Shown one piece after another: positions 35,889-48,107 of a stretch of 64,000 nt of DNA. The position numbers were made by a program, and so were the translations under genes. How positions within the stretch are numbered: the stretch's first letter is position 1; each line of letters starts with the position of its first letter. Below the pieces are notes generated by a model. That model was given only the letters and a program-made list of their open reading frames with translations. It made no database searches and was not told the origin of the DNA. Source of the stretch: Colwellia sp. (lineage in GTDB: Bacteria > Pseudomonadota > Gammaproteobacteria > Enterobacterales > Alteromonadaceae); NCBI GenBank assembly GCA_013215385.1, contig JABSOY010000008.1:248001-312000 (forward strand), in the 5' to 3' direction.

Positions 35889-38060
35889 TTGAATCAATCT
35901 GATGAACAAACTAGTCAAATTCCAGGTGGCTTGCTTGCTGCTGAAGAACAATTTGAACATATTAAACATAACTTTTCCTCTACAGTGGCTTTAGAAGAAA
36001 AGTTACAAGAGCAAGCAAATACAATGTCTTTGTTAGTTTCTTCAGATGAAGATTTAATGGCTCGTTATTTAGATAATCTTAAAGCTTTTAAGTTATATCA
36101 GCCTAAAATATATGATTTTTTTAAAAAATTCGAACCTAAAAAGTATATAGTTGATGCGAATGACGGTTTTGTTAATGCAATAAATGTAGAAACAGGTCAG
36201 CTTTTTTATGAGTACCCTTCCTATTTAAGTACTAAGCTACAATTCGATCAATTCAAATGTGCACCGGTAATTAAAAAGTTTAATTTTACTCCGCATAGAG
36301 GCAATGAAGCTAAATTTATACATGTGGAAAGTATGAATAAAATGCTTGATTTAAAGCAAAAGAAAAATGGCAAACCCTGTAAACCAAGTGAAGATGAATT
36401 AAAGAACATTAGCTCGTTGATGGTTTTTGGTGTTGGCTGTGGTTACCATCTAGAATTATTTACACAACAATGTGATATAGGTGCGATATATATTATCGAA
36501 CCTGATTTAGATTTGTTTTTTCTTTCTTTATTTAGTATCAATTGGCAATATATATTATCTTCTTTTGAAGAAAAAGGTACACATGTTCATATTTCGTTAG
36601 GTGAGCAAAAAGATACGTTTTTTGAGGAGTTGATGCACAAATCAAATTTAAATGGCCGTTATCAAATGGCCCATGTTGCTGGTTATATTCATTATATGTC
36701 ACCACAAATTAGCGATATATTATCAATCTTTAACAAATCCTATCTAGAGATGTGTCATGGTTGGGGATTTTTTGACGATGCAGTTATGTCTATTTCGCAC
36801 ATGTTAGCCAATATTGATCAAAAAGTGCCAATACTAAAAGATAGCGCTAAATTAATTACCGATGTTTTTGATATCCCAGTCTTTATTGTAGGAAATGGAC
36901 CATCTTTAGATCAATTAATAGATACAATCAGAGCTTACCAGAATAAAGCCATTGTTATTAGTTGTGGTACTGCTTTAAGTGCTTGTTATAAATATGGGCT
37001 GAAACCAGACTTTCATTGTGAACAAGAAAGAACTTCTGTTGTTGCAGAAACTATAGACGCTTCCTGTCCTGCTTCATTTTTGGAGGGAATCGTTCTACTT
37101 GCTAGCACGATAGTACATCCAACAGTATTTGCTAAGTTTAAACACTCAATAATGGTACCAAAAGCTGACGAACCGTCTTCCGCATTATTACTAAGAGATG
37201 AAGTTGGCAAAAAATTGTTCTCTGCTTATCACTTTATGAATCCAACGGTTGCTAATACTGCACTTACTGCAGCTTATCATTTAGGTTTTAAAAAACTATA
37301 TTTATTTGGTATCGATTTGGGACACAAGCAAGGCGGGGCTCATCATAGTACTAAAAGCCTATATTATTCAGATGATAACGAAGATAAAGCGCTCTTCGGA
37401 ATCAGTGATGCAGAGTCTGTTGAAGTTGAGGGGAATTTTGGTGGCACTTTTATTTGTAACCATTTTTTTTATCAATCTAATCAAAATTTAAGTAATCAAA
37501 TTAGAGGGAATACGGATCTTACTTGCTTCAACTTATCTGACGGAGCTTTAATTGAGGGAACTATCCCGCTTGACGAAAAACTTCTGAGTAAGAACTTTGC
37601 TACAAGCAATCAAATAAATAAACAAAAATGTGTTGAAGAGCTTTATAGGAACGCTGCATTTCATGATGATGATGGGGAGTTAATGCGCAGAATATCTAAT
37701 GATCTTGATTATGAATTGTTTGATGATTTCTGTCATAAATTGATTGAAATCAATAGCCTCTCGGTAAGTACCTTTAAAGAAGCAACTACGCTCTTGATAA
37801 AAAATACAATGTTCATTCGGTCCTTTCCACAGAATGTATATGATTTAATTAGCGGTACTATCATGCAGATGCAAGTGGTGTTAACACAATTTTTATATAA
37901 TTCTTCTGCTGAAAGTGAAGGAATTAAATTGTTCAATGAAAGTTTAGTTGTTTACTGTGAATTCTTATCATTAGCAGCTAAATATTATAGAGCCGAAGCA
38001 GAAACGCCTCATTATGTAAACGAAAGTTATTGGGGGAAGCGTTTAAGAGGAGAGATCTAA
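35889..38060 (+). CDS. Motility-associated glycosyltransferase Maf (DUF115)
   Basis: This protein of 723 residues belongs to the DUF115/MAF_flag10 family, which in Campylobacter and Aeromonas transfers nonulosonic acids to flagellin. The central DUF115 domain (about 300-520) has FIVGNGPSLDQLI, ISCGTALSACYKYGLKPDFH and LYLFGIDLGHKQGGAHHS. An N-terminal part contains GVGCGYHLELF. The start is TTG at 35889 after AAGAGA. Its place between the filament genes and the Pse cluster supports flagellin glycosylation. Confidence 0.9.
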   Translation: MNQSDEQTSQIPGGLLAAEEQFEHIKHNFSSTVALEEKLQEQANTMSLLVSSDEDLMARYLDNLKAFKLYQPKIYDFFKKFEPKKYIVDANDGFVNAINVETGQLFYEYPSYLSTKLQFDQFKCAPVIKKFNFTPHRGNEAKFIHVESMNKMLDLKQKKNGKPCKPSEDELKNISSLMVFGVGCGYHLELFTQQCDIGAIYIIEPDLDLFFLSLFSINWQYILSSFEEKGTHVHISLGEQKDTFFEELMHKSNLNGRYQMAHVAGYIHYMSPQISDILSIFNKSYLEMCHGWGFFDDAVMSISHMLANIDQKVPILKDSAKLITDVFDIPVFIVGNGPSLDQLIDTIRAYQNKAIVISCGTALSACYKYGLKPDFHCEQERTSVVAETIDASCPASFLEGIVLLASTIVHPTVFAKFKHSIMVPKADEPSSALLLRDEVGKKLFSAYHFMNPTVANTALTAAYHLGFKKLYLFGIDLGHKQGGAHHSTKSLYYSDDNEDKALFGISDAESVEVEGNFGGTFICNHFFYQSNQNLSNQIRGNTDLTCFNLSDGALIEGTIPLDEKLLSKNFATSNQINKQKCVEELYRNAAFHDDDGELMRRISNDLDYELFDDFCHKLIEINSLSVSTFKEATTLLIKNTMFIRSFPQNVYDLISGTIMQMQVVLTQFLYNSSAESEGIKLFNESLVVYCEFLSLAAKYYRAEAETPHYVNESYWGKRLRGEI

Positions 38061-38115
38061 TAATAAGTACGTTATGTGTCATGTGAATTCAAGGGTAAAG
38101 TTTAGTGTGATAGGG

Positions 38116-38146
38116 CGAATAACGAATTTTTTTAGTCTATTATTCG
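38116..38146. terminator. Weak hairpin between convergent maf and pseC
   Basis: CGAATAA (38116-38122) and TTATTCG (38140-38146) flank an AT-rich loop with a T run. It is the only hairpin in the 103-base convergent gap and may end both transcripts. Confidence 0.4.
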
Positions 38147-38163
38147 TTCTTGTCTTTAATGCT

Positions 38164-40516
<2,353 letters not shown>

Positions 40517-40621
40517 TGAAGCAAGTCGGCAAAGTTTTTGCTTGTTTTATCATTAAGTTCAAGCGCACAATAACAATATATAGTCTTACACTTGATACTA
40601 TGTATTTATAAAGGATATTAG

Positions 40622-41347
40622 ATGATCAATGTTGCCGTTATTCCTGCTCGAGGTGGAAGCAAACGTATACATAAAAAAAATATTCGCGAATTTTGTGGCA
40701 AGCCTATTATCGCTTATAGCATTGAGGCTGCCATAAATTCAGGCCTGTTTGATCGCGTTATCGTTTCAACTGACGATCGTGATATTGTAGATATATCAAA
40801 AAAGTATGGTGCAGAAGTTCCTTTTATTCGCCCACTTACATTAGCTGATGATCATACCGGTACAAATGATGTAGTAATTCATGCCATAAAAGCATTAGAG
40901 GCAGAAGGAGAGAAAATTGCCTATGTTTGTTGTATTTACGCGACAGCACCCTTTTTACAAAAAGAATTTATTCAACGTGGTTTAGAGCAATTACAAGCGG
41001 CTGAAAATAAACATTATGCCTTTAGTGTTTGCAAGTTTAATTATCCGGTACAGCGCTCATTTACTATTGAAAGTAATGAACGAAATATTACCTTGCTTGA
41101 ACCTGAATCTATTGGGGCACGTTCACAAGATTTACCCGAAGTCTTTCATGATGCGGGGCAATTTTACTGGGGGTTAGCACAAGATTTTGTCAATCTTATT
41201 GATGGAGGTATGTTTTCACCTTTTGCTATACCTATTGTGCTACCTAATTATCTTGTGCAAGATATTGATGATGAAGGTGATTGGCGACGTGCTGAATATA
41301 TGTATAAAGCATTAATGGCTGATATTGAGGGTACGCTTAAAATTTAA
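40622..41347 (+). CDS. pseF: Pseudaminic acid cytidylyltransferase PseF
   Basis: This enzyme activates pseudaminic acid to CMP-Pse, the sugar donor for Maf. The 241 residues begin INVAVIPARGGSKRIHKKNI, the CMP-sugar synthetase loop, with STDDRDI and DDHTGTNDVV further on and the DAGQFYWG motif of PseF. AAGGATATT lies upstream of ATG 40622. It is the first gene of the long plus-strand sugar operon. Confidence 0.95.
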   Translation: MINVAVIPARGGSKRIHKKNIREFCGKPIIAYSIEAAINSGLFDRVIVSTDDRDIVDISKKYGAEVPFIRPLTLADDHTGTNDVVIHAIKALEAEGEKIAYVCCIYATAPFLQKEFIQRGLEQLQAAENKHYAFSVCKFNYPVQRSFTIESNERNITLLEPESIGARSQDLPEVFHDAGQFYWGLAQDFVNLIDGGMFSPFAIPIVLPNYLVQDIDDEGDWRRAEYMYKALMADIEGTLKI

Positions 41348-41386
41348 TACAGTTTAAGTGTTTTTAAGGTCATTTTGGGAGTTTAT

Positions 41387-42100
41387 GTGGGTTCTTATTT
41401 AATTGTTTCACAGCATCAGCGGCACCAGTCACTTTTTTCCCGGTTACAAACAACATTAGCCGGGCAATGGCAATTTATTTCTGAACCTGCTGAACTTACT
41501 GTTGAGCGCTTATCTACAATCGCTCCTGATTATATATTTTTACCCCATTGGTCACATAAAATACCCGCAGAAATTACGGAAAACTTTGCTTGTATTATGT
41601 TTCATATGACCGACTTACCTTTTGGGCGTGGCGGCAGTCCACTGCAAAATTTAATTGTTCGTGGCTTTAAAGAAACACAACTTAGCGCTTTTCGTTGTAG
41701 CCAGCAACTTGATGCCGGCCCAGTATACTCAAAATTACCGTTATCACTTTCTGGCAGCGCGGAAGAAATTTTTAGCCGTGCCGATAATCTAGTTAGCCAG
41801 TTGATTTTTGATATTATTCAACGAAATATTGAGCCATTAGCACAAACGGGTGAAGTGACTGAATTTAAACGACGAACTCCTGAGCAAGGTAACCTCTCAC
41901 AACTGGCAGCGATGTCTGATATTTATGACTATATTCGCATGTTAGATGCAAAAGGGTACCCAAAAGCTTTTTTAAATATGGGGCCATTCACCCTCAATTT
42001 TTCTCAAGCAAAGTTATTACTACTCGCTAACGGTGATGAACAAATAAGCGCGCAAGTGACTTTTAAGAAGAATTACGAAGGATCAAATAATGATAAATAA
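41387..42100 (+). CDS. Formyltransferase-family protein of the Pse locus
   Basis: This protein of 237 residues belongs to the methionyl-tRNA/sugar N-formyltransferase fold. The conserved core is FHMTDLPFGRGGSPLQNLIV at about 72-91, with His73 and Asp109 (QLDAGPVY) in the catalytic positions; the usual Asn two residues before the His is Met here. GTG 41387 with GGGAG six bases upstream is preferred; TTG 41375 is an alternative. It lies between pseF and pseI, so it probably N-formylates an amino sugar of the Pse pathway. It overlaps pseI by 11 bases. Confidence 0.75.
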   Translation: MGSYLIVSQHQRHQSLFSRLQTTLAGQWQFISEPAELTVERLSTIAPDYIFLPHWSHKIPAEITENFACIMFHMTDLPFGRGGSPLQNLIVRGFKETQLSAFRCSQQLDAGPVYSKLPLSLSGSAEEIFSRADNLVSQLIFDIIQRNIEPLAQTGEVTEFKRRTPEQGNLSQLAAMSDIYDYIRMLDAKGYPKAFLNMGPFTLNFSQAKLLLLANGDEQISAQVTFKKNYEGSNNDK

Positions 42101-43160
42101 TACTAATAATAACGTAATTATTGCTGGACGAAAAATAGGGCTATCGCAAGCCCCTTTTGTTATTGCTGAATTATCAGGCAACCATAATCAGTCACTTGAA
42201 CGAGCGCTTGAAATGGTCGAAGCCGCAGCTAAAATGGGCGTTGATGCGATAAAATTGCAAACCTATACTGCTGATACCATGACCTTAGATTGTGAACATG
42301 ACGATTTTCAAATATTAGAAGGCGACAATCTTTGGCAAGGAAATTCACTACATAAGCTTTATCAAAAAGCCTACACCCCGTGGGAATGGCATGAAACTCT
42401 TTTTGAAAAAGCAAAATCTTTAGGTTTGATCGCCTTTAGTTCTCCGTTTGATCATAGCGCAGTTGAATTTTTGGAAACCTTAGACGTACCATGTTATAAA
42501 ATTGCCTCTTTTGAAAATAACGATATACCGCTTATCGAGCGTATTGCTAAAACGGGTAAACCAGTGATTATTTCTACCGGCATGGCGTCGTTAACCGAAA
42601 TATCAGAAGCAATAGATTGCTTAAAAAACAATGGTTGTCAGCAAATTATATTGCTGAAATGCACCAGTGCTTATCCAGCATTACCAGCTCAGGCGAATTT
42701 AAAAACTATCGCGCATTTACGACAAACATTTGGTTGTGAGGTAGGTATTTCTGATCATACCTTAGGTATAGGTGTTTCAATTGCTGGCGTTGCGTTAGGG
42801 GCAAGTGTTATTGAAAAACACTTTGTCTTATCACGTGATGATGGCGGTATTGATGCTGCATTCTCTTTAGAACCTGCTGAATTCAAATTATTAGTTAGCG
42901 AAAGTAAAAGTGCCGCCCAGTCTATTGGCCAAGTAGTTTATGGTGGCGACAGCAGCGAACAAAACTCGAAGAAATATCGTCGTTCAATTTATATTTCAGC
43001 CGATATTCAACAAGGACAGCGCTTGACTGCCGAAAACATTAAAGTGGTACGACCCGGTTTAGGATTACCGCCAAAGCATTATCCGCAAGTGTTAGGGCAA
43101 CAAGTGAACCAGGATTTAGCTAAGGGTACCGCGCTTTCATGGGATGTATTAGGAGAATAA
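42090..43160 (+). CDS. pseI: Pseudaminic acid synthase PseI
   Basis: This NeuB-family enzyme condenses phosphoenolpyruvate with the 2,4-diacetamido-hexose released by PseG. The 356 residues comprise a TIM barrel (about 15-280) with FVIAELSGNHN, IKLQTYTADTMTL, KIASFEN and GISDHTLG, and a C-terminal SAF (antifreeze-like) domain at about 295-355. GAAGGATCAAATA lies upstream of ATG. PseI rather than NeuB/LegI is favoured by the surrounding PseB/C/F/G genes. Confidence 0.94.
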   Translation: MINNTNNNVIIAGRKIGLSQAPFVIAELSGNHNQSLERALEMVEAAAKMGVDAIKLQTYTADTMTLDCEHDDFQILEGDNLWQGNSLHKLYQKAYTPWEWHETLFEKAKSLGLIAFSSPFDHSAVEFLETLDVPCYKIASFENNDIPLIERIAKTGKPVIISTGMASLTEISEAIDCLKNNGCQQIILLKCTSAYPALPAQANLKTIAHLRQTFGCEVGISDHTLGIGVSIAGVALGASVIEKHFVLSRDDGGIDAAFSLEPAEFKLLVSESKSAAQSIGQVVYGGDSSEQNSKKYRRSIYISADIQQGQRLTAENIKVVRPGLGLPPKHYPQVLGQQVNQDLAKGTALSWDVLGE

Positions 43161-43161
43161 T

Positions 43162-43845
43162 ATGGCGAATGTACTGGTAGTGGTTGCACATGCTGATGAC
43201 GAAGCGCTAGGCTGTGGCGCTACTATTGCAAAACATGCGGCGCAAGGTGATGCTATTACTTTGTTAGTGATGACCGATGGTGTTTCTGCGCGAATGAATA
43301 CTCTGGTTGAAAACAGTTCTCTTGTTGAAAGTAAAAAGGAACGAAAAAGTGCCTTACAACAATCTGCAGACATTTTAGGTATTAAGCACATATGCCAAGC
43401 CGGCTTTCCTGATAATAAAATGGACGGCGTAGAGCTATTAACTATTACGCAGTTTATTGAAAAAAATACTGAAAACTTCAGTCCTGAAATTATTTATACC
43501 CATAGCCTGAGCGATTTAAATATAGATCACCGCTTAACCGCACAAGCCGTATTGACCGCCTTTAGACCATTACCGGCGAGTAGTGTGAAAACTATCCTTT
43601 CTTTTGAAGTACTATCAAGTACCGAATGGCAATTTGGCGAACAGCAATTTAACGCCAATTGGTTTGTTGATATCAGTGACTTTTATGATAAAAAAATTGC
43701 TGCTCTGCAATGTTATCAAGAAGAAATACGAGAGTTTCCACATCCACGTTCGTTGATTGCTGTTGATGCTTTAGCTAAATTGCGTGGGGTAACCATAGGT
43801 AAGCGTTACTGTGAAGCATTTCAATTACTCCGTCATCAAAGTTAA
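43162..43845 (+). CDS. PIG-L family deacetylase
   Basis: This LmbE/PIG-L zinc deacetylase of 227 residues acts on N-acetylated sugars or conjugates. The metal motif AHADDE lies at residues 9-14 (His10, Asp13) and a second His in NIDHR. AGGAGAATAAT precedes the ATG. It lies one base after pseI and three bases before pseG. With the formyltransferase it could exchange an acetyl for a formyl group; the true substrate is unknown. Confidence 0.82.
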   Translation: MANVLVVVAHADDEALGCGATIAKHAAQGDAITLLVMTDGVSARMNTLVENSSLVESKKERKSALQQSADILGIKHICQAGFPDNKMDGVELLTITQFIEKNTENFSPEIIYTHSLSDLNIDHRLTAQAVLTAFRPLPASSVKTILSFEVLSSTEWQFGEQQFNANWFVDISDFYDKKIAALQCYQEEIREFPHPRSLIAVDALAKLRGVTIGKRYCEAFQLLRHQS

Positions 43846-43848
43846 TAC

Positions 43849-44964
43849 GTGTTAATACACTCTGTATTGTTTAGGTTTGACGCAGCTAGTGAAATTGGTT
43901 TAGGCCATGCATTTCGCTGTGCCGCTCTCATCGAACATATCAACAACTACTATTCAAAAGACTCCTTGAAGTGTGTCGTTATCTCGAAGGGTTTACCTGG
44001 GTTTTTACAAAAAAAACTGACCGCTATGGGCGCTGACGTTGTTTTACTTGATGATTCACTGAGTATAACCGCAGAGCTTGAACAAATTTCAACTATCACC
44101 AAAAATTTTCCTAACACTATGTTGATACTTGATGGTTATCAATTTGATCAATGTTATCGGCAGAAGTTGGCACTTTTAAATAATAACTTGCTTAAAATTG
44201 CTGTTTTTGATGATACCAATGATCTTGAAAAACTATATTGTCACTTGGTTATTAACGCGTTACCCGACGCTGAAAAACTGGGTTATCAATACAGTGCACC
44301 TAACGCACAGCATTTATTAGGCTTGTCTTACAGTATTGTTCGCCAAGAATATTTAAGCCAAAAATCAACTGCTTTCACAGAGCGAAATTTAATCGTGATT
44401 AATTTTGGTGGTAGCGATATTGGCGGCTTAACCTTGCCCGTTATTAAAGGTGTTGCTGAAGTATTAAAGACAAATAATCTTGATTATTCAGCTAAAGATA
44501 TTGTGGTTATTACTGGTGGTGGTTGTCAAGGTATTGAAAATATTCAGTTATTTTGTAAAAAAATGAACTTTCGGCATGTTCATCAGTGTGAGAATATGGC
44601 AGAGCTATTGAGCCAAAGTCGTTTAGCTATTTGTGCTCCCGGAGCCATTGTTTATGAATTGGCTTATTGCCAAGTGCCAAGTTTATTTTTAACGGTGGCG
44701 GACAATCAACTACTATCAGCAAAAGCACATCAAGAAGCGGGCTGGAGCTATGTTTTTGATGGCAGATGCGCAAGCGGTATGACCTTAGCGCTTAATAAGT
44801 TGAGCATACTTTGGCAGGATAATCAGCAATTAGAAAAAATGTCAGCCAGTGCCGCAGATTTAGTTGATGGTAAAGGGGTAACTCGAATTGTTGAGGTTTT
44901 GGTGAATATCTTGCACCCTAGCGATATTATCGGCAAAGCTGTAAATAAAAAAGAAGAAATATGA
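43849..44964 (+). CDS. pseG: UDP-sugar hydrolase PseG
   Basis: This enzyme removes UDP from UDP-2,4-diacetamido-2,4,6-trideoxy-L-altropyranose. The 371 residues begin with RFDAASEIGLGHAFRC (residues 9-24), the PseG signature with Asp11 and His20. The C-terminal half has the GT-B type INFGGSDIGG and CENMAELLSQSRLAICAPGAIVYEL. The start is GTG at 43849, three bases after the deacetylase stop. Its stop overlaps the next gene (ATGA). Confidence 0.92.
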   Translation: MLIHSVLFRFDAASEIGLGHAFRCAALIEHINNYYSKDSLKCVVISKGLPGFLQKKLTAMGADVVLLDDSLSITAELEQISTITKNFPNTMLILDGYQFDQCYRQKLALLNNNLLKIAVFDDTNDLEKLYCHLVINALPDAEKLGYQYSAPNAQHLLGLSYSIVRQEYLSQKSTAFTERNLIVINFGGSDIGGLTLPVIKGVAEVLKTNNLDYSAKDIVVITGGGCQGIENIQLFCKKMNFRHVHQCENMAELLSQSRLAICAPGAIVYELAYCQVPSLFLTVADNQLLSAKAHQEAGWSYVFDGRCASGMTLALNKLSILWQDNQQLEKMSASAADLVDGKGVTRIVEVLVNILHPSDIIGKAVNKKEEI

Positions 44965-45572
44965 TGAATGAGCAATGGCCATTAATGGGCTTTGGTATCG
45001 AACTTGCGCCGATAACCGCAAATAAATTAGAAAAAATACGGGCATGGCGAAATCATCCAGATATTGCCGAGTTCATGAAAGATAAAAGTATTATCAGTGC
45101 GGCACAGCAACAAGCCTGGTTTGCCAGTTTAGCGGAAAACAAACAGCAAGTTTATTTACTGATCTCATACAAAGGTGAAGATATTGGGGTTATTTATGCC
45201 ACGACTTGTGTTGATAATAATAGCACTGTTCACGCGAATAGAAATGATGAAGCAAGCACTGAAGTGACCCCTTTAGATCTTGCTATCGTGATTAATCCTG
45301 GTTTGTATATTGCACCTGACTGTAAATATAAAAACAGTGTTTTGGCGTTTTCACCGTCATTAGTATTTATCGAGTATTTGTTTAAACAAGGCCGCTGTAA
45401 CTACTTGCAAGCGCAAGTTTTTAAACACAATAATAGTGCTATTCGTTACAATGAAATGTTAGGATATCAACAAGATGAGATGAATGAACACGGTTTAGTC
45501 ACCATGACGCTTTCATTAGAAAATTTTACTTTAGCAAAAGCTAAATTAAGTAAAATACTTAGGTTTAAATAA
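44961..45572 (+). CDS. PseH-like GNAT N-acetyltransferase
   Basis: This protein of 203 residues has a GNAT fold. LEKIRAWRNHPDIAEFMKDK resembles the N-terminus of PseH, which acetylates the 4-amino group in pseudaminic acid synthesis. The C-terminal half contains NNSAIRYNEMLGYQ, a GNAT motif. It is overlapped with pseG, completing the six-step pathway. It could alternatively transfer another acyl group from the adjacent carrier protein. Confidence 0.8.
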   Translation: MMNEQWPLMGFGIELAPITANKLEKIRAWRNHPDIAEFMKDKSIISAAQQQAWFASLAENKQQVYLLISYKGEDIGVIYATTCVDNNSTVHANRNDEASTEVTPLDLAIVINPGLYIAPDCKYKNSVLAFSPSLVFIEYLFKQGRCNYLQAQVFKHNNSAIRYNEMLGYQQDEMNEHGLVTMTLSLENFTLAKAKLSKILRFK

Positions 45573-45628
45573 ATAGATTTTAAGTCAATAAGTGTAAGTT
45601 ATTGGTTTTAATTCAGAAGGTTAAATAA

Positions 45629-45874
45629 ATGACTGCAATCACGATATTAGTCGATGCTTTTGTAACAGCATTAGAAGTACCACGCTCAGAAGTTAACGAG
45701 TCGCTAGAATACAATAGCCATAAACAGTGGGATTCAACCGCGCATATGATCCTTATTGCTCAACTAGAAAATGATTTTGAGGTCATGTTTGATATTGATG
45801 ACATTATTGATATGAGCTCATTTACTAAAGCAAAAGAGATTTTAACGAAATATAACGAAAGTATTTCTTTTTAA
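45629..45874 (+). CDS. Acyl carrier protein
   Basis: This acidic protein of 81 residues has the phosphopantetheine attachment Ser36 in the motif WDSTAHM. It is distinct from the housekeeping AcpP, with DSL replaced by DST. AGAAGGTTAAATA lies upstream. It begins a five-gene acyl module (ACP, SDR, AMP-ligase, LuxE-like, LuxC-like) and probably carries the acyl group that the others handle. Confidence 0.85.
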   Translation: MTAITILVDAFVTALEVPRSEVNESLEYNSHKQWDSTAHMILIAQLENDFEVMFDIDDIIDMSSFTKAKEILTKYNESISF

Positions 45875-45916
45875 TTTTTTAGCAATTAAACCACAGCTTC
45901 ATAAAAAGGTAATGCC

Positions 45917-46645
45917 ATGATCGTGTTAATTACGGGTGCATACGGTGGCATAGGCAAAGCGGCGTGCTTTTCTTATGCAAAAAATGCGACAAGGCTTTTT
46001 ATTACCGGTAGAGATCAAGATAAGCTTAATGCTTTAGTCGCCGAGTTAACGCAGAACTTCTCTATCCCTATTGATGCAATTGCTGCCGATATAAATGACA
46101 ATGCGCAAGTTAAAGTGCTATTTCAGCATATAGCTAAAACAACAAAACGTCTTGATGTGTTTCTTCATTGTGCGGGAACCTTAACCCAGCAACCGTTAAT
46201 GATGAGCCGCTTTGAAATGATACAAAATGAAATTGCCAGCAACTTAACCAGTGCCGTACTTTTTTGTCAATTCGCGAGTAAGTTAATGATGCGAAATAAA
46301 CAGGGTGTTATCACCTTATTAAGCTCGATAGTGGCAAGCCAAGGCAGTGCCGGACAAAGTGTTTATGGCGCAGCAAAAGCAGGTATTGAAGGTTTGGTTA
46401 AATCGTTAGCAAAAGAGCTAGGCAGTGTCGGTATTCGTATTAATGCGGTAGCGCCGGGTTTTATAGAAACCCCCTTAGTTGAACATTTCTCTTCAGAAGA
46501 AAAAACCATGATAGCGAATAAAACGAGTCTCGGACGTTTAGGTAATGTCGATGATATTGTACCTGTCTTGCAGTTTTTATCGTCAAGTAATGCAAGATAT
46601 ATTACCGGGCAAGTACTTGCTGTTGACGGCGGCTTAGTACTGTAA
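45917..46645 (+). CDS. SDR oxidoreductase, FabG-like
   Basis: This classical short-chain dehydrogenase of 242 residues has the NAD(P) motif TGAYGGIGKA near the N-terminus, catalytic Ser in LLSSIVASQGS, YGAAK Tyr/Lys, and the FabG-like C-terminus RYITGQVLAVDGGL. Next to a carrier protein it most likely reduces a 3-ketoacyl-ACP to 3-hydroxyacyl-ACP. AAAAAGGTAATGCC precedes ATG. Confidence 0.85.
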   Translation: MIVLITGAYGGIGKAACFSYAKNATRLFITGRDQDKLNALVAELTQNFSIPIDAIAADINDNAQVKVLFQHIAKTTKRLDVFLHCAGTLTQQPLMMSRFEMIQNEIASNLTSAVLFCQFASKLMMRNKQGVITLLSSIVASQGSAGQSVYGAAKAGIEGLVKSLAKELGSVGIRINAVAPGFIETPLVEHFSSEEKTMIANKTSLGRLGNVDDIVPVLQFLSSSNARYITGQVLAVDGGLVL

Positions 46646-46679
46646 TTTTGTTGGAAAAATACATAATGATGAATAAGTG

Positions 46680-48107
46680 ATGAATAAAACTTTTTGGCAA
46701 ACTAAGCAATTAGCTGAGAAATTTGGCGATAATACCGCGCTCATTTGTTCAAGCAATATCGATAACACTGAAGCTCGCGTAGAAAAAGTGAGTTATCAGC
46801 AATTACATCACTTAGTTCAGCAGGCAAAAATAGCGCTAAAGAAAATTGTAGTCGGTCAAAAGTCACTCGTTCAAAAAAACAATAAGCAACTGATCATGTT
46901 AGTGGCTCATCAAAACATCAATAGCATTGTCTATTATCTGGCCGCTTTGCAATTAGAGTTTGTCGTTTGGTGGCTAGACAAAGACCTCGCGCAAGAAAAA
47001 AAGCAAAAACTCATCAACCATTATCAGGTGAACCTTCTGATTGATAATGGCGAAATAACCCCTTTAAACACAAGGGATCATGAACTGCATCAAGAGCTTG
47101 CTTTACTCATCACGACATCGGGTAGCACGGGGAGCCCGAGCCTAATTAAATTAAGTTATCAGAACCTACAAAACAACTGCCAAGCTATTTGCGATACCCT
47201 CGAACTACAATCAACCGATACCGTGATAACGACCTTACCATTACACTATAGCTTTGGTTTGTCTGTTTTGAATACCCATTTAAATCAAGGTTCTACATTG
47301 GTCTTGAACGAAACTGGCCTGTTAACACGTGAATTTTGGCAGTTATTCAAACAGCATGAAATTCGTTGTTTATACGGAGTTCCCTACCATTACCAGATGT
47401 TATTAAAGTTAAACTTAAAGCGACTATCGCTAACTTCATTACGCTTTTTTGCCGTAGCGGGAGGCAGATTGTTGCCAAAGCTAGTTAGCGAAATCAATAA
47501 TTGGTGCTTAGATAATAAGAAACATTTTTTTGTGATGTATGGTCAAACTGAAGCAACCGCAAGAATAAGTGTTTTAGCGCCAGAAAAAGTAGCCAGTAAA
47601 CCTTATTCAATCGGCCAAGAAATCAGCGGTGGAAAGCTATGGTTAGAGGGGGGGGAACTCTGCTATTCTGGCAAAAATGTCATGATGGGAATAGCTAAAA
47701 ATATTAACGCACTTAGCTTACCTGCACAGAAGAAAATACTGCATACAGGAGATCTAGCTATTTGTGATGATGATGGCGACTATCAAATCATTGGGCGCTT
47801 AAAGCGGTTTATTAAAATTATTGGCCAACGCATTAATTTAGATGAAGTAGAGCAATTCTTTTACGAAAAAAAATTAACAGTAGTTTGCAGTGGTCAAGAC
47901 GATTTATTATCTTGCTATATAGTTAAATCGTCAATGACGAGTGAATACTCTACAGATATTTGTCAAAAATTACTGGGCCTATTTTTAAATATACACTCTA
48001 GTTATTGCCGGTGTTTCTTGATTGATAAAGTCCCCTATTTCTCATCAGGAAAAATAAACTACCCGGAACTGACTTTGCTCAAAAAAGATCAAGAGAGGAG
48101 CGAATAA
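46680..48107 (+). CDS. AMP-dependent acyl ligase (ANL superfamily)
   Basis: This protein of 475 residues is of the acyl-CoA synthetase/adenylation type. The P-loop-like TSGSTGSPSLIK lies at about 146-157, with MYGQTEATARIS and the A8-type HTGDLAICDDDGDYQIIGRLKRFIK further on. The C-terminal lid is shortened. It probably activates an acid with ATP and passes it to the neighbouring carrier protein. ATG 46680 follows GTG 46677; no clear ribosome binding site. Its stop overlaps the start of the LuxE-like gene by one base. Confidence 0.85.
   Translation: MNKTFWQTKQLAEKFGDNTALICSSNIDNTEARVEKVSYQQLHHLVQQAKIALKKIVVGQKSLVQKNNKQLIMLVAHQNINSIVYYLAALQLEFVVWWLDKDLAQEKKQKLINHYQVNLLIDNGEITPLNTRDHELHQELALLITTSGSTGSPSLIKLSYQNLQNNCQAICDTLELQSTDTVITTLPLHYSFGLSVLNTHLNQGSTLVLNETGLLTREFWQLFKQHEIRCLYGVPYHYQMLLKLNLKRLSLTSLRFFAVAGGRLLPKLVSEINNWCLDNKKHFFVMYGQTEATARISVLAPEKVASKPYSIGQEISGGKLWLEGGELCYSGKNVMMGIAKNINALSLPAQKKILHTGDLAICDDDGDYQIIGRLKRFIKIIGQRINLDEVEQFFYEKKLTVVCSGQDDLLSCYIVKSSMTSEYSTDICQKLLGLFLNIHSSYCRCFLIDKVPYFSSGKINYPELTLLKKDQERSE

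Noticed and set aside
42229-42414. Minus-strand frame inside pseI
   Set aside because: It is antisense to the conserved catalytic barrel of pseI and has no start signal.
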